NCBI RefSeq assembly: GCF_014647655.1
Contig: NZ_BMPP01000020.1
Coordinates: forward strand, 1 to 63,336
DNA from: Deinococcus malanensis
GTDB lineage: Bacteria > Deinococcota > Deinococci > Deinococcales > Deinococcaceae
Reading direction: 5' to 3'
Length of the DNA: 63,336 bases
The position numbers were made by a program, and so were the translations under genes. Position 1 is the stretch's first letter, and every line of letters begins with the position of its first letter. Shown piece after piece: positions 35,753 through 43,421 of the stretch. The notes beneath the pieces are model-generated. The model did no database searches. It was not told the DNA's origin and saw only the letters and a program-made list of their open reading frames with translations.

Positions 35753-36916
35753 CTAGTACGACCTCGGCATGCCCAGGACCTTCTCACCGATAAACGACAG
35801 GATCAGGTTGGTACTGATCGGCGCGACCTGATACAGCCGCGTCTCGCGAAATTTGCGCTCCACGTCGTATTCGGCGGCAAAGCCGAACCCTCCATGGGTT
35901 TGCAGGCACGCGTTGGCCGCTTCCCAGGACGCGTCGGCCGCCAGCAGCTTGGCCATGTTGGCTTCGGCGCCGCAGGGCTGGCCCGCGTCGAACAGGGCGG
36001 CCGCCTCGTAGCGCATCAGGTCAGCGGCGCGCACGTTCACGTACGCCCGGGCAATCGGGAACTGCACGCCCTGGTTCTGCCCGATCGGCCGGTCGAACAC
36101 CACCCGCTCCCCGGCGTAGCGGCTGGACCGGTCGGTGAACCAGTAGCCGTCCCCGACGCACTCCGCCGCGATCAGGATCCGCTCGGCGTTCATGCCGTCC
36201 AGCACATACCGGAAGCCCTGGCCCTCCTGGCCGATCAGACTGCTGGCTGGAATCTCCAGGTCGTCGAAGAACACCTCGTTCGTTTCGTGGCCCACCATGT
36301 TCTGGATGGGCCGCACCGTCATGCGGCTGCGGTCGATGGTGCTGAGGTCCACCAGGAACGTCGAGAGCCCTTCAGTCTTCTTACGGACGTCCGCCAGGGG
36401 CGTGGTCCGGGCCAGGAGCAGCAGCAGGTCGGAATGCTGAAGGCGGGAGGTCCACACCTTCTGCCCGTTGATCACGTACGTGTCGCCCCGGCGCACGGCG
36501 GTCGTCTTCAGGCGGGTGGTGTCAGAGCCGGTGGTGGGCTCGGTCACTCCGAACGACTGGAGGCGCAGTTCACCGCTGGCGATGCGCGGCAGGTAGTGCG
36601 ATTTCTGCTCGTCCGAACCGTGGCGCAGCAGGGTGCCCATGATGTACATCTGCGCGTGGCAGGCGCCGGAGTTCGCGCCGGAGCGGTTGACTTCTTCAAG
36701 GATGACGCTCGCCTCGGTCAGGCCCAGGCCCGCACCCCCGTACTCCTCGGGGATGAGTGCGGCGAGCCAGCCGGCCTGGGTCAGAGCAGCCACGAACGCC
36801 TCGGGGTAACCGGCGCGTTCGGCCTCCAGCCAGTACTGGGTGTCGAAGCGGGCGCACAGGTCACGCACCGGTTCACGCAGTTCGGGATAGGTCATGGTCG
36901 GGCGGGTCAGGGTCAC
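35753..36916 (-). CDS. Acyl-CoA dehydrogenase family protein
   Basis: About 387 residues. The FAD and substrate regions are recognisable: GWLAALIPEEYGGAGLG, SFGVTEPTTGSDTTRLKT, VINGQKVWTSR and THGGFGFAAEYDVERKFRE. The usual catalytic Glu in the YEGTSEI position is missing; the sequence there is LYQVAPISTN. A Glu in MNAERILIAAE may instead serve as base, as in isovaleryl-CoA dehydrogenase (inference from alignment by eye). GTG 36916 gives a 4-nt overlap with pxpA and has GAGG upstream; ATG 36895 is an alternative. In context a branched-chain substrate such as methylsuccinyl-CoA is plausible. Confidence 0.92.
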   Translation of the reverse strand: MTLTRPTMTYPELREPVRDLCARFDTQYWLEAERAGYPEAFVAALTQAGWLAALIPEEYGGAGLGLTEASVILEEVNRSGANSGACHAQMYIMGTLLRHGSDEQKSHYLPRIASGELRLQSFGVTEPTTGSDTTRLKTTAVRRGDTYVINGQKVWTSRLQHSDLLLLLARTTPLADVRKKTEGLSTFLVDLSTIDRSRMTVRPIQNMVGHETNEVFFDDLEIPASSLIGQEGQGFRYVLDGMNAERILIAAECVGDGYWFTDRSSRYAGERVVFDRPIGQNQGVQFPIARAYVNVRAADLMRYEAAALFDAGQPCGAEANMAKLLAADASWEAANACLQTHGGFGFAAEYDVERKFRETRLYQVAPISTNLILSFIGEKVLGMPRSY

Positions 36917-37701
36917 GAAGGCACCTCGGGGGACGACAGGTGGGGCGCGGCGAAGGCGCGAATCTCGATGCCTTCGGCCTCCAGGGCGTGGCGGACAGCG
37001 CGGGCGATCTCGACGGCGTTGGGGTTGTCGCCGTGGATGCACAGGGTGTCCACCTCGAACTCGAAGAAACCGCCATCCAGGGCCTGAACCCGGCCTTCTT
37101 TCACCATGGTGACGGCGCGGCGGGCGGCCTCCTGCGGGTCGTGAATGCTGGACCCCGGCATGGAACGCGGCGCGAGGCGGCCATCCCGCAGGTAGGCCCG
37201 CTCCGGGAAGGTTTCCAGCACGACGGGAACGCCCAGGCGGCGCGCTTCGGTCTCCAGCAGGGTGGCCGGCAGGACGACCAGAGGCAGAGCGGGATGCACG
37301 TCGCGCACGGCCTGAGCGATCGCCTCCGCTGTCGGCGCGTGAGTCCAGCCGCGGGTGGACAGGGCGCCGTGCGCCTTGACGTGCCGGAGGGGTACGCCCA
37401 TGGACGCCGCCATGCCGGCCAGGGCGGACACCTGGTACAGCACGTCCGCGTACACCTCGTCGGGGGCCGCTTCCAGGAGGCGCCGCCCGAAGCCCACCCG
37501 GTCAGGGAAGCCCGGGTGAGCCCCGACGCCCACGCCGAACTGCCGGGCGAGCTTGAGGGTGGCGTGCATGGTGACGGGATCCCCGGCGTGAAAGCCGCAC
37601 GCGACATTCGCGGAGGACAGGAAGGGAAACAGCGCTTCGTCGTGCCCGAGCGTCCAGGCCCCGAAGCTTTCACCCACGTCAGCGTTCAGGTCAACGAACA
37701 T
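36913..37701 (-). CDS. pxpA: LamB/YcsF family protein, 5-oxoprolinase subunit A
   Basis: 262 residues with the family opening MFVDLNADVGESFG, the FLSSANVACGFHAGDPVTM segment, VGAHPGFPDRVGFGRR and the late LCIHGDNPNAVEIAR. Acidic and His residues of the predicted active site are intact. PxpA works with PxpB and PxpC to hydrolyse 5-oxo-L-proline to glutamate at the cost of ATP. Its partners are fused in one gene at 30164-31714 in the same operon. Separation of A from BC by six catabolic genes is unusual and suggests that all are needed together. Confidence 0.93.
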   Translation of the reverse strand: MFVDLNADVGESFGAWTLGHDEALFPFLSSANVACGFHAGDPVTMHATLKLARQFGVGVGAHPGFPDRVGFGRRLLEAAPDEVYADVLYQVSALAGMAASMGVPLRHVKAHGALSTRGWTHAPTAEAIAQAVRDVHPALPLVVLPATLLETEARRLGVPVVLETFPERAYLRDGRLAPRSMPGSSIHDPQEAARRAVTMVKEGRVQALDGGFFEFEVDTLCIHGDNPNAVEIARAVRHALEAEGIEIRAFAAPHLSSPEVPS

Positions 37702-37708
37702 GGTGCCC

Positions 37709-38302
37709 TCACTCGTAGATGGCCGTGGGGCCCAGCAGCGAGGCCCGCATGCGGTTTTTCAGGTAGGTACCGTCCCGGGGCGGGAGGGTCATGGGGTCGG
37801 CGGTCAGGGCCACCTTCACCACCGCCAGGAGGGGGCCCCCGCCGGCATGCAGGTCCGCCCGCAGGGCCGGCACGGCGCCCGGCTCACGGACCGTGGTGGT
37901 CCGCTCGAACCCGCAGGCCCGGGCCACGCCCGCCAGGTCCACGCCGGCGGCGGTGTGGGTGTGCTGCGCCCCTGTTTCCCCGTAGCGTTCGTTGTCCAGC
38001 ACCACGATGCTCAGGTTGGACGGTCGTGTGGTCGCGATGGTGGACAGGGCGCCGAGGCCCATCAGCATCTCCCCGTCACCCGTGAAGACCACCACCGGCC
38101 GGTCCGGCTGGGCGAGGGCCAGGCCCAGGCCGAACATGGCCGCGCCGCCCATGGCGCCCCAGAGCGGAAAGTCCTGTGGGCTGTCAGACAGCGAAGCGAG
38201 GTCCCAGGCGGTGGCGCCCAAACCAGTGACGACCAGCAGGTCCCCGCGCTCCTCAAGCAGCTGGGCCATGACGGTCCGGCGTTCCAGTCTGGCGGCGTTC
38301 AT
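37709..38302 (-). CDS. ThDP-dependent decarboxylase, beta (cofactor-binding) subunit
   Basis: 197 residues resembling the C-terminal half of sulfopyruvate/phosphonopyruvate decarboxylases. The ThDP motif starts VVVFTGDGEMLMGLG and continues through SNLSIVVLDNERYGETG. An N-terminal GLGATAWDLASLSD and PLWGAMGGAAMFGLGLALA precede it. With the alpha subunit it should decarboxylate a 2-oxo acid to an aldehyde. The native substrate need not be sulfo- or phosphonopyruvate. It overlaps the alpha-subunit gene by four bases and precedes pxpA by 7 bp. Confidence 0.88.
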   Translation of the reverse strand: MNAARLERRTVMAQLLEERGDLLVVTGLGATAWDLASLSDSPQDFPLWGAMGGAAMFGLGLALAQPDRPVVVFTGDGEMLMGLGALSTIATTRPSNLSIVVLDNERYGETGAQHTHTAAGVDLAGVARACGFERTTTVREPGAVPALRADLHAGGGPLLAVVKVALTADPMTLPPRDGTYLKNRMRASLLGPTAIYE

Positions 38303-38850
38303 TTGGTTCCTCCGAATTTCTTGGCGCCCAGCAGCTTCTGTGAGAGCAGCACGGCAACCGGGCTGTAGGTGCTGTACGCCAGACGCAGGGCGGCGTCCAC
38401 CTCTCCCGGCAGGAGTTCAGGATCATCCACCCGCTGCACCAGGACGCCCATCGCCCGGAGGACATCCGGGGTGGCCTGACCCATCGGGACCTGCCAGGGG
38501 TTGAATTCTCCCCATTCGCCGCGCATGGTCACCAGGGTGACGAGGGGCATCTGGCAGGTTTTGAGCAGGGACAGCATGTTGATGCAGTTGCCGACGCCGC
38601 TCGACTGCATCAGCAGCACCGACCGCACGCCACCCACCCACGCGCCAGCCGCGAGGGCCACACCTTCCTCCTCGGTGGTGAGGGTCACGGCGCGCATGTC
38701 CGGATCCGCCTGGCAGCGCTCGATCAGGCCACGGTGCCCTCCGTCCGGTACGAAGGGGACCAGCCGGACGTCCTGCGCCTTGATAACGTCGTAGACCGCC
38801 TGAGACCACGTCCCGGCGGGGTTCTGAAAGGTGGAGACGGGTTCACTCAT
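38299..38850 (-). CDS. ThDP-dependent decarboxylase, alpha subunit
   Basis: 183 residues like the N-terminal (PYR) domain of sulfopyruvate/phosphonopyruvate decarboxylase. The cofactor-activating Glu lies in TLTTEEEGVALAAGAWVGG, followed by LLMQSSGVGNCINMLSLLK and LVTMRGEWGEFNPWQVPMG. Together with the beta subunit it forms one active site at the interface. The ATG at 38850 has AAGGAG six bases upstream and overlaps the PrpD stop by eight bases. The product aldehyde would be a natural substrate for the aldehyde dehydrogenase in the operon. Confidence 0.88.
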   Translation of the reverse strand: MSEPVSTFQNPAGTWSQAVYDVIKAQDVRLVPFVPDGGHRGLIERCQADPDMRAVTLTTEEEGVALAAGAWVGGVRSVLLMQSSGVGNCINMLSLLKTCQMPLVTLVTMRGEWGEFNPWQVPMGQATPDVLRAMGVLVQRVDDPELLPGEVDAALRLAYSTYSPVAVLLSQKLLGAKKFGGTK

Positions 38851-40246
38851 GTCGAACTCCTTGACACAGGGCATTCAGGTTCGCGCTGGCGACCGCCAGG
38901 TCGGGGATGTCTTCGAGCGTCCGGACCAGCGTGAGGGCGTGCTCAGCTGCGACAGCACCCAGGCGAGGTTCAACGAGCGCGCGGAATTTGGCTTCCAGTT
39001 CGGCCGTGCTGACCGGATTTTCCTGATTGCCGCGGGGGAAGTCGCCCCCCGCCCGGAGCACCTGGCCGTTTGTCAGTTCCACTTCCACACGCGCGGGCCA
39101 GGCGGCTGGGTACATGGCGGTCAGTTCCTCGGACACAGCGGGACGGACCCGGGGGAGCAGCCGGGCCAGGGTGCCCTGGATCACTCCCGAAGGACCAAAG
39201 CGGTCCTCACTGAATTGCGTCAGGCCCACCGCACCTTCCAGCAGCGCCGCACTCACCACGTACGCGAGGCTGAATTTTGCCTGGTACGGCGTGCGGGGGT
39301 TAAGTTCACTCACGATGTCCCAGCCGGGGCCGTAGGTGGCGACCCGCACTTCACGCACCTGTTCCAGCACCTGATCGGCATTCCACCCGTGTTCCTGACG
39401 CAGGGAGAGGGCCGCGTCGATGGCCGTGTGGGTGTGGCCGCAGCAGGAGTACAGCTTGTACCCGTTCTCGCTGACCTTCCAGACCTCGCCGAGGCCGGTG
39501 GTCACCCGCCGCGCGTCATGGACGGCACTGGTCGCCACGAAGAACCCCCGGGGGCCTTCCAGAATGGTGGGCGCGCCAGTGAAGCCGCGCCGGGCCAGGT
39601 CCGCGGCCATCACGCCGTTCATGGCGGCCTTGCCCGGGTGCAGCGTTTTGCTCATGGCGCCGCTCGCATTGAATTCCCACAAGCCGGCCGCCTGGGTGCC
39701 GGCGGTGCCCAGCGCGTCGAGCATCTGGCGCTCGTCGAGGCCCATCAGGGCACCGGCCGCGACCGCCGCGCCGAAGGTGGCGACTGTTCCCGTGGGGTGC
39801 CAGTGGCGGTAGTGGCTGGGGTTGACGGCTTCGCCGATCCGCAGCGCGGCGTCGTAGCCGAGCACGACGGCGCGCAGGAATGCGGCCCCGCCGAGGTGTT
39901 CGCGTTCGGCCACGGCGAGGGCGGCCGGAATGATTGGCGCGGCCGCATGAACGGTGGAGCCCTTGTGAATGTCGTCGAGTTCGAGGATGTGCGTGGCGAC
40001 GCCGTTGGCGAGGGCTGCACCGGCGGCGCTGGCGCGCCCCGCACTGAAGACGCTGGCGTCGTCCGCGCGGCCAAGGTCGCGCACGAGGTCCTGCACGATG
40101 CGGGCGGGGGGTTCTACTGACCCTGCGAGCAGGGAGCCCAGCCCGTCGAGGACGCTGCGCCGGGCATCCTCCAGGGCGGAAGTGGGGATGGAGGGCGGAT
40201 TCGCCACGAACGCGGCGAGGGTGGCACTGGTTCCAGCGTGGGTCAC
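38843..40246 (-). CDS. MmgE/PrpD family protein
   Basis: 467 residues. The family pattern is clear: ARRSVLDGLGSLLAGS, ALANGVATHILELDDIHKGS, HAAAPIIPAALAVAE, then HWHPTGTVATFGAAVAAGAL and KTLHPGKAAMNGVMAADLAR. PrpD enzymes dehydrate 2-methylcitrate, and the fold also includes cis-aconitate decarboxylase, the source of itaconate. GTG 40246 has AAGGAG six bases upstream, and the codons before it (LKENR) simply encode that site. ATG 40279, with its own AGGAGG, is an alternative. It is the first gene of the operon. Confidence 0.92.
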   Translation of the reverse strand: MTHAGTSATLAAFVANPPSIPTSALEDARRSVLDGLGSLLAGSVEPPARIVQDLVRDLGRADDASVFSAGRASAAGAALANGVATHILELDDIHKGSTVHAAAPIIPAALAVAEREHLGGAAFLRAVVLGYDAALRIGEAVNPSHYRHWHPTGTVATFGAAVAAGALMGLDERQMLDALGTAGTQAAGLWEFNASGAMSKTLHPGKAAMNGVMAADLARRGFTGAPTILEGPRGFFVATSAVHDARRVTTGLGEVWKVSENGYKLYSCCGHTHTAIDAALSLRQEHGWNADQVLEQVREVRVATYGPGWDIVSELNPRTPYQAKFSLAYVVSAALLEGAVGLTQFSEDRFGPSGVIQGTLARLLPRVRPAVSEELTAMYPAAWPARVEVELTNGQVLRAGGDFPRGNQENPVSTAELEAKFRALVEPRLGAVAAEHALTLVRTLEDIPDLAVASANLNALCQGVRHE

Positions 40247-40279
40247 GCGGTTCTCCTTGAGCGGTAGGTTGCTGCTCAT

Positions 40280-40703
40280 TGTCCTCCTGCCGCGACAGGG
40301 TGTCTTGAGCATTTCGCCAGGGTGGGCTGCGGAAATCGGCACAAGGATCAGAAGGCAGCCGATGAGCAGATGCAATTCCATCGCGTGTGGATGCGGCCGA
40401 ACGCGTGGCGTCAGGTCGACCTGACCTGCGTGTCGCCTGGCCCGCCGCGGTGGCCGTGATGCGAATGAGGACCGTCCGGGCGTTGATGGCGGTCTCAGGT
40501 TCACGGCGACCCCTTATGCCGATTTCCGCAGGCTGGGGCAGTGATCCTGACAAGACAGCGCCTTCGCCGGGCGGAATAATGCCCGTATCGGTGGGCTGAG
40601 GCGAGGGGCACCGCTCCTGCGGGGAGACTCCCCTGCGGCACGCCATCCGAGGCCGCTCAGCGCCGCCCTTCCTTCATCCGCCTCGTCCCCAGGAGATGTG
40701 CCC
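40280..40703. other. Divergent intergenic region
   Basis: 424 bp between the start of the large minus-strand operon and the plus-strand oxidoreductase gene. It should contain the promoters for both. No regulator gene is adjacent. I see no strong palindrome or riboswitch-like fold by eye. Confidence 0.45.
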
Positions 40704-41393
40704 ATGCCCCACGCTTTGATCGTTCACGCCCACCCGGAACCTGATTCCTTCTGCTCCGCCCAGATGAGGGAAGCTGCGCAGGCCCTTGAAGCTCAGGGCT
40801 ACACGGTCGAGATCAGCGACCTGTATGGGATGGGCTGGAACCCTGAACTCGGCCGGGATGACTTCGAGCATGAGCTGGTCGGGCACTTCAAACCTCAGGT
40901 CGAGCAGGTCAAGGCCGTCAATCACGGCACCTTCGCCCCGGACGTGGCGGCGGAGATCGAGAAGGTGCAGCGGGCGGACCTGCTGGTGTTCTCCTTCCCG
41001 ATGTGGTGGTTCTCCCTGCCGGCCCTGCTCAAAGGCTGGGTGGACCGGGTCTTCGCGATGGGCGTGGCCTACGGCGGCAGCGTCGGCCGCTTTGAGACAG
41101 GAGGTTTTCAGGGCCGGCGGGCCATGCTGCTGTTCACGACCGGCAGCACCGAGGACATGTTCGGTTCTGGGGCGCGGGACGGCGAGATGGATGTCATCCT
41201 GTTTCACATCCAGCATGGCATGTTCTGTTTCGTCGGGTACTCCGTCCTGGCTCCCGTCATGAGTTTCAGCCCGGTGCGCAAGACCCCGGAGGAACGCGAG
41301 AAGCAACTGAGGCAGGTGCGGGAGGCTTTCTCGACCCTGGACGCCCGGCCCGTGCTGTCGTGGAACACCGGGCAGGCTGTGCCGAGTCACTGA
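40704..41393 (+). CDS. NAD(P)H oxidoreductase with flavodoxin-like fold
   Basis: 229 residues of the NQO1/MdaB/KefF-type family. The start HALIVHAHPEPDSFCSAQM is the flavin phosphate loop. The middle part FSFPMWWFSLPALLKGWVDR and the following FAMGVAYGG are diagnostic, as is RRAMLLFTTG. These enzymes reduce quinones or other electrophiles by two electrons using FAD or FMN. ATG 40704 has AGGAG eight bases upstream; a GTG at 40698 is too close. It is divergent from the large operon and might share regulation with it. Confidence 0.93.
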   Translation: MPHALIVHAHPEPDSFCSAQMREAAQALEAQGYTVEISDLYGMGWNPELGRDDFEHELVGHFKPQVEQVKAVNHGTFAPDVAAEIEKVQRADLLVFSFPMWWFSLPALLKGWVDRVFAMGVAYGGSVGRFETGGFQGRRAMLLFTTGSTEDMFGSGARDGEMDVILFHIQHGMFCFVGYSVLAPVMSFSPVRKTPEEREKQLRQVREAFSTLDARPVLSWNTGQAVPSH

Positions 41394-41490
41394 ACAGGGG
41401 CCGTGAGGCAGTTGCCCGTGTCCTGCGTCTCAGCGTCCTGATTCACCCCCAGGCCCGCTTCCCCTCAGGGCCCCTGCTGGAAGGAGCACC

Positions 41491-41844
41491 ATGCCCGTGA
41501 TCACGCTTCATACGCCGGATGTCCACTCCCCAGACCAGGCTCAGCAGGTGTCCGACGCGCTGGTCCAGCGCCTGTCGTCCACCCTGGCGGTGCCGCCGCA
41601 CCTGCTGTGAGTGCATTTCGGGCCGTAGTCCTACGTGCAGGAAGGCCTACATGGCGCGGTCAGTGCGCCACACCTGGTCGTGACCGTCCTGGCCAACCCA
41701 CGAACGGACGAGACGGTGCGTCAGGCCATGACTGAGATTGCGGAAACCCTGACCGGTCACCTGAACCTCGGCCCTCACCAGGTGTGGATTCATTGGACGG
41801 ATCTTCCCCCAGGTCGAACTTTCGCGAATGGTCAGGTGTACTGA
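41491..41844 (+). pseudogene. Tautomerase/4-oxalocrotonate tautomerase-like gene with two in-frame stops
   Basis: ATG 41491 with AAGGAG six bases before it opens MPVITLHTPDVHSPDQAQQ, which has the Pro after Met that is the catalytic base of tautomerases. The frame then meets TGA at 41608-41610 and TAG at 41626-41628, and continues in frame as SYVQEGLHGAVSAPHLVVTV to a good end (PPGRTFANGQVY) at 41844. Replacing TGA by CGA and TAG by CAG gives a sensible 117-residue protein. Both changes are C to T. It is probably a recent pseudogene. Confidence 0.78.
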
Positions 41845-41947
41845 AAGGCATGGAGCCGCTGCCGCGGGCTTGCCCGCTCGGTGGAGAACGGGTCCAGTGA
41901 CCGGTGTGGAATGGGCACGGACCCACCTCCAGCTACCGGAAGCAATG

Positions 41948-41979
41948 CGGGCCGTCCCGATCAAGACAGGGACGGCCCG
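41948..41979. terminator. Perfect hairpin between the tautomerase and AraC genes
   Basis: CGGGCCGTCCC (41948-41958) and GGGACGGCCCG (41969-41979) form an 11-bp perfect stem with a 10-nt loop. No T run follows. It lies 58 bp upstream of the PAS-AraC gene start and could be a terminator for the preceding gene or a site controlling the regulator gene. Confidence 0.5.
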
Positions 41980-42036
41980 ATCCTGTGCGGAACTTGGCAC
42001 ACTTCCAGACCGGGCGTGGTGTGGCAAAGTGAACTC

Positions 42037-42780
42037 ATGGAAGATCCCAGGGAGTGGTTGCGCCCCGCGCCCGACGGAAGCTGGCCGCTGGAAGCTTTGC
42101 TCGACGGTGCACCCGGTTTGATCTTCTTCGTCAAGGACGTTCAGGGACGGTATGTCAGCGTGAACGACACCTTGCGGCGTCGCAGCGGAGCTCAGCATAA
42201 GCGGGACGTGCTGGGCCGCACAGCCGCAGAAGTCTTCATGGGGGATCCTGGGCGGCGCTTCAACGAGCAGGACGTGCAGACCGTCCGTGACGGCCGCGAA
42301 CTCCGGGACGTTCTGGAAATGTACTTCGGTCCGCAGGGCGAGCCGAGCTGGTGCCTGACGCACAAGATCCGACTGCGCAACGGCACAGGTCAGGTGGTGG
42401 GCCTGATCGGGATTTCACGTGACGTTCCCGCCAGCATCGAGCGGCACGAGGATTTCGCGCGGGTCGCTGAGGCGCTGAGTTACATGCACGAGCATCACAG
42501 CCGGTCGCTCCGCGTTTCCGCACTGGCGGCGCGCGCCGGCTTATCGGAGGACAGTTTCGAGCGGCTGATGCGGCGGGTGTGCCACATGACGCCGCAGCAA
42601 TTCCTGATCAAAGTCCGGCTGGACGCGGCGGTGAGCCTGCTTCGGGAACCGAATCTCTCCATCTCCGAGATCGCGCACGCCTGCGGATACAGCGATCACA
42701 GCGCCTTCACCCGAAAGTTCCGGTCGGTCGCAGGGATCAGCCCGCAGGCCTACCGGGAGCGGGTCAGGCCCGTCGCATAA
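42037..42780 (+). CDS. PAS domain AraC-family transcriptional regulator
   Basis: 247 residues. An N-terminal PAS domain runs from about residue 20 to 135 (LIFFVKDVQGRYVSVNDTL, RDVLGRTAAEVF, and a PAC-like IGISRDV end). The C-terminal AraC domain has two helix-turn-helices: LRVSALAARAGLSEDSFERL and ISEIAHACGYSDHSAFTRKF followed by the GISPQAYR ending. Such a sensor-activator is rarer than the usual cupin-AraC design. The ATG at 42037 is preferred over the longer frame from 41881, which runs through the upstream hairpin. Confidence 0.88.
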   Translation: MEDPREWLRPAPDGSWPLEALLDGAPGLIFFVKDVQGRYVSVNDTLRRRSGAQHKRDVLGRTAAEVFMGDPGRRFNEQDVQTVRDGRELRDVLEMYFGPQGEPSWCLTHKIRLRNGTGQVVGLIGISRDVPASIERHEDFARVAEALSYMHEHHSRSLRVSALAARAGLSEDSFERLMRRVCHMTPQQFLIKVRLDAAVSLLREPNLSISEIAHACGYSDHSAFTRKFRSVAGISPQAYRERVRPVA

Positions 42781-43211
42781 CTCCCGTCCGGAGACCAGGA
42801 TGGATTTCGGGCGACTCCGAGCGTACTGGTCAGGCTTCTGACTTCAGAACCGTCCGCGTTCATCACGTAAATGCCGGGGTTGGTGTCCCGGTTGGACTCG
42901 AAAGCAATGTGACGGCCATCGGGCGACCAGACGGGGTTCGAGTCTCCTGCCGGGTGGTTGGTCAGGTTGATCCGGCCGGTCCCGTCGGGGTTGATCGTGT
43001 GGATGTCTCCGAGTGTATTCCAGCCTGGAGAGTGGACGAAAGCAATCTTTCCGTTGGTTCCCGGGTAGGTCTGTGACCGCAGCGTCAGGGACGGGGGGGC
43101 ATGGGTTTGTGCCACTGGTTGTCCGCACGCGACGAGCGCACACGTCAGCATGGCACCAGCGAAGGCAACCTTGGGTCTTGGCAGAGCGGCAACCTGGTGG
43201 GGAGACATCAT
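42750..43211 (-). CDS. TolB-like beta-propeller lipoprotein, 3'-truncated
   Basis: 153 residues. The signal ends in a lipobox (LTCALVACG). The mature part holds two and a half PD40 blades: GKIAFVHSPGW, IHTINPDGTGRINLTNHPAG, PVWSPDGRHIAFESNRD and YVMNADGSEVRSLTS, then breaks off at NPSWSPDGS. A functional propeller needs six to eight blades, so the gene has lost its 3' part. The stop at 42750 lies inside the end of the AraC gene, with convergent overlap of 31 bp. The start has AGGAG six bases upstream, so it may still be expressed. Confidence 0.72.
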   Translation of the reverse strand: MMSPHQVAALPRPKVAFAGAMLTCALVACGQPVAQTHAPPSLTLRSQTYPGTNGKIAFVHSPGWNTLGDIHTINPDGTGRINLTNHPAGDSNPVWSPDGRHIAFESNRDTNPGIYVMNADGSEVRSLTSTLGVARNPSWSPDGSYATGLTRSR

Positions 43212-43267
43212 GACTCACTCCTTCCTTGACGGTGAAAGGGAGACGGTGAACCTGGCTCGACAGCATC

Positions 43268-43315
43268 TGAGTGCTTTAGTTGTACTTGATGAGGGAAGCT
43301 CAAGCCGGGTTCAAG
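43268..43315 (-). promoter_or_regulatory. Shared upstream element, copy 1
   Basis: A 48-bp block identical at 39 of 48 positions to 44669-44716, without gaps. The best core is TTGATGAG preceded by GTTGTA (plus strand). It lies 57 bp upstream of the TolB-like lipoprotein start. The second copy lies upstream of another exported-type propeller gene remnant, so it is probably a common promoter or operator. Confidence 0.6.
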
Positions 43316-43421
43316 GCCGTGACGAACAGTTGCGCAAGCGGGTCAGCGGCCGACCGGGGAAGGGCGGCCTCACTGGCGTGAGAGCACACCCCGGAACACG
43401 GGTTGGCGACCATGACTCAGG

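Noticed and set aside
42930..42950. tRNA-like GGTTCGAGTCTCC word
   Set aside because: It is inside the PD40 repeat coding sequence and no cloverleaf can be built around it.
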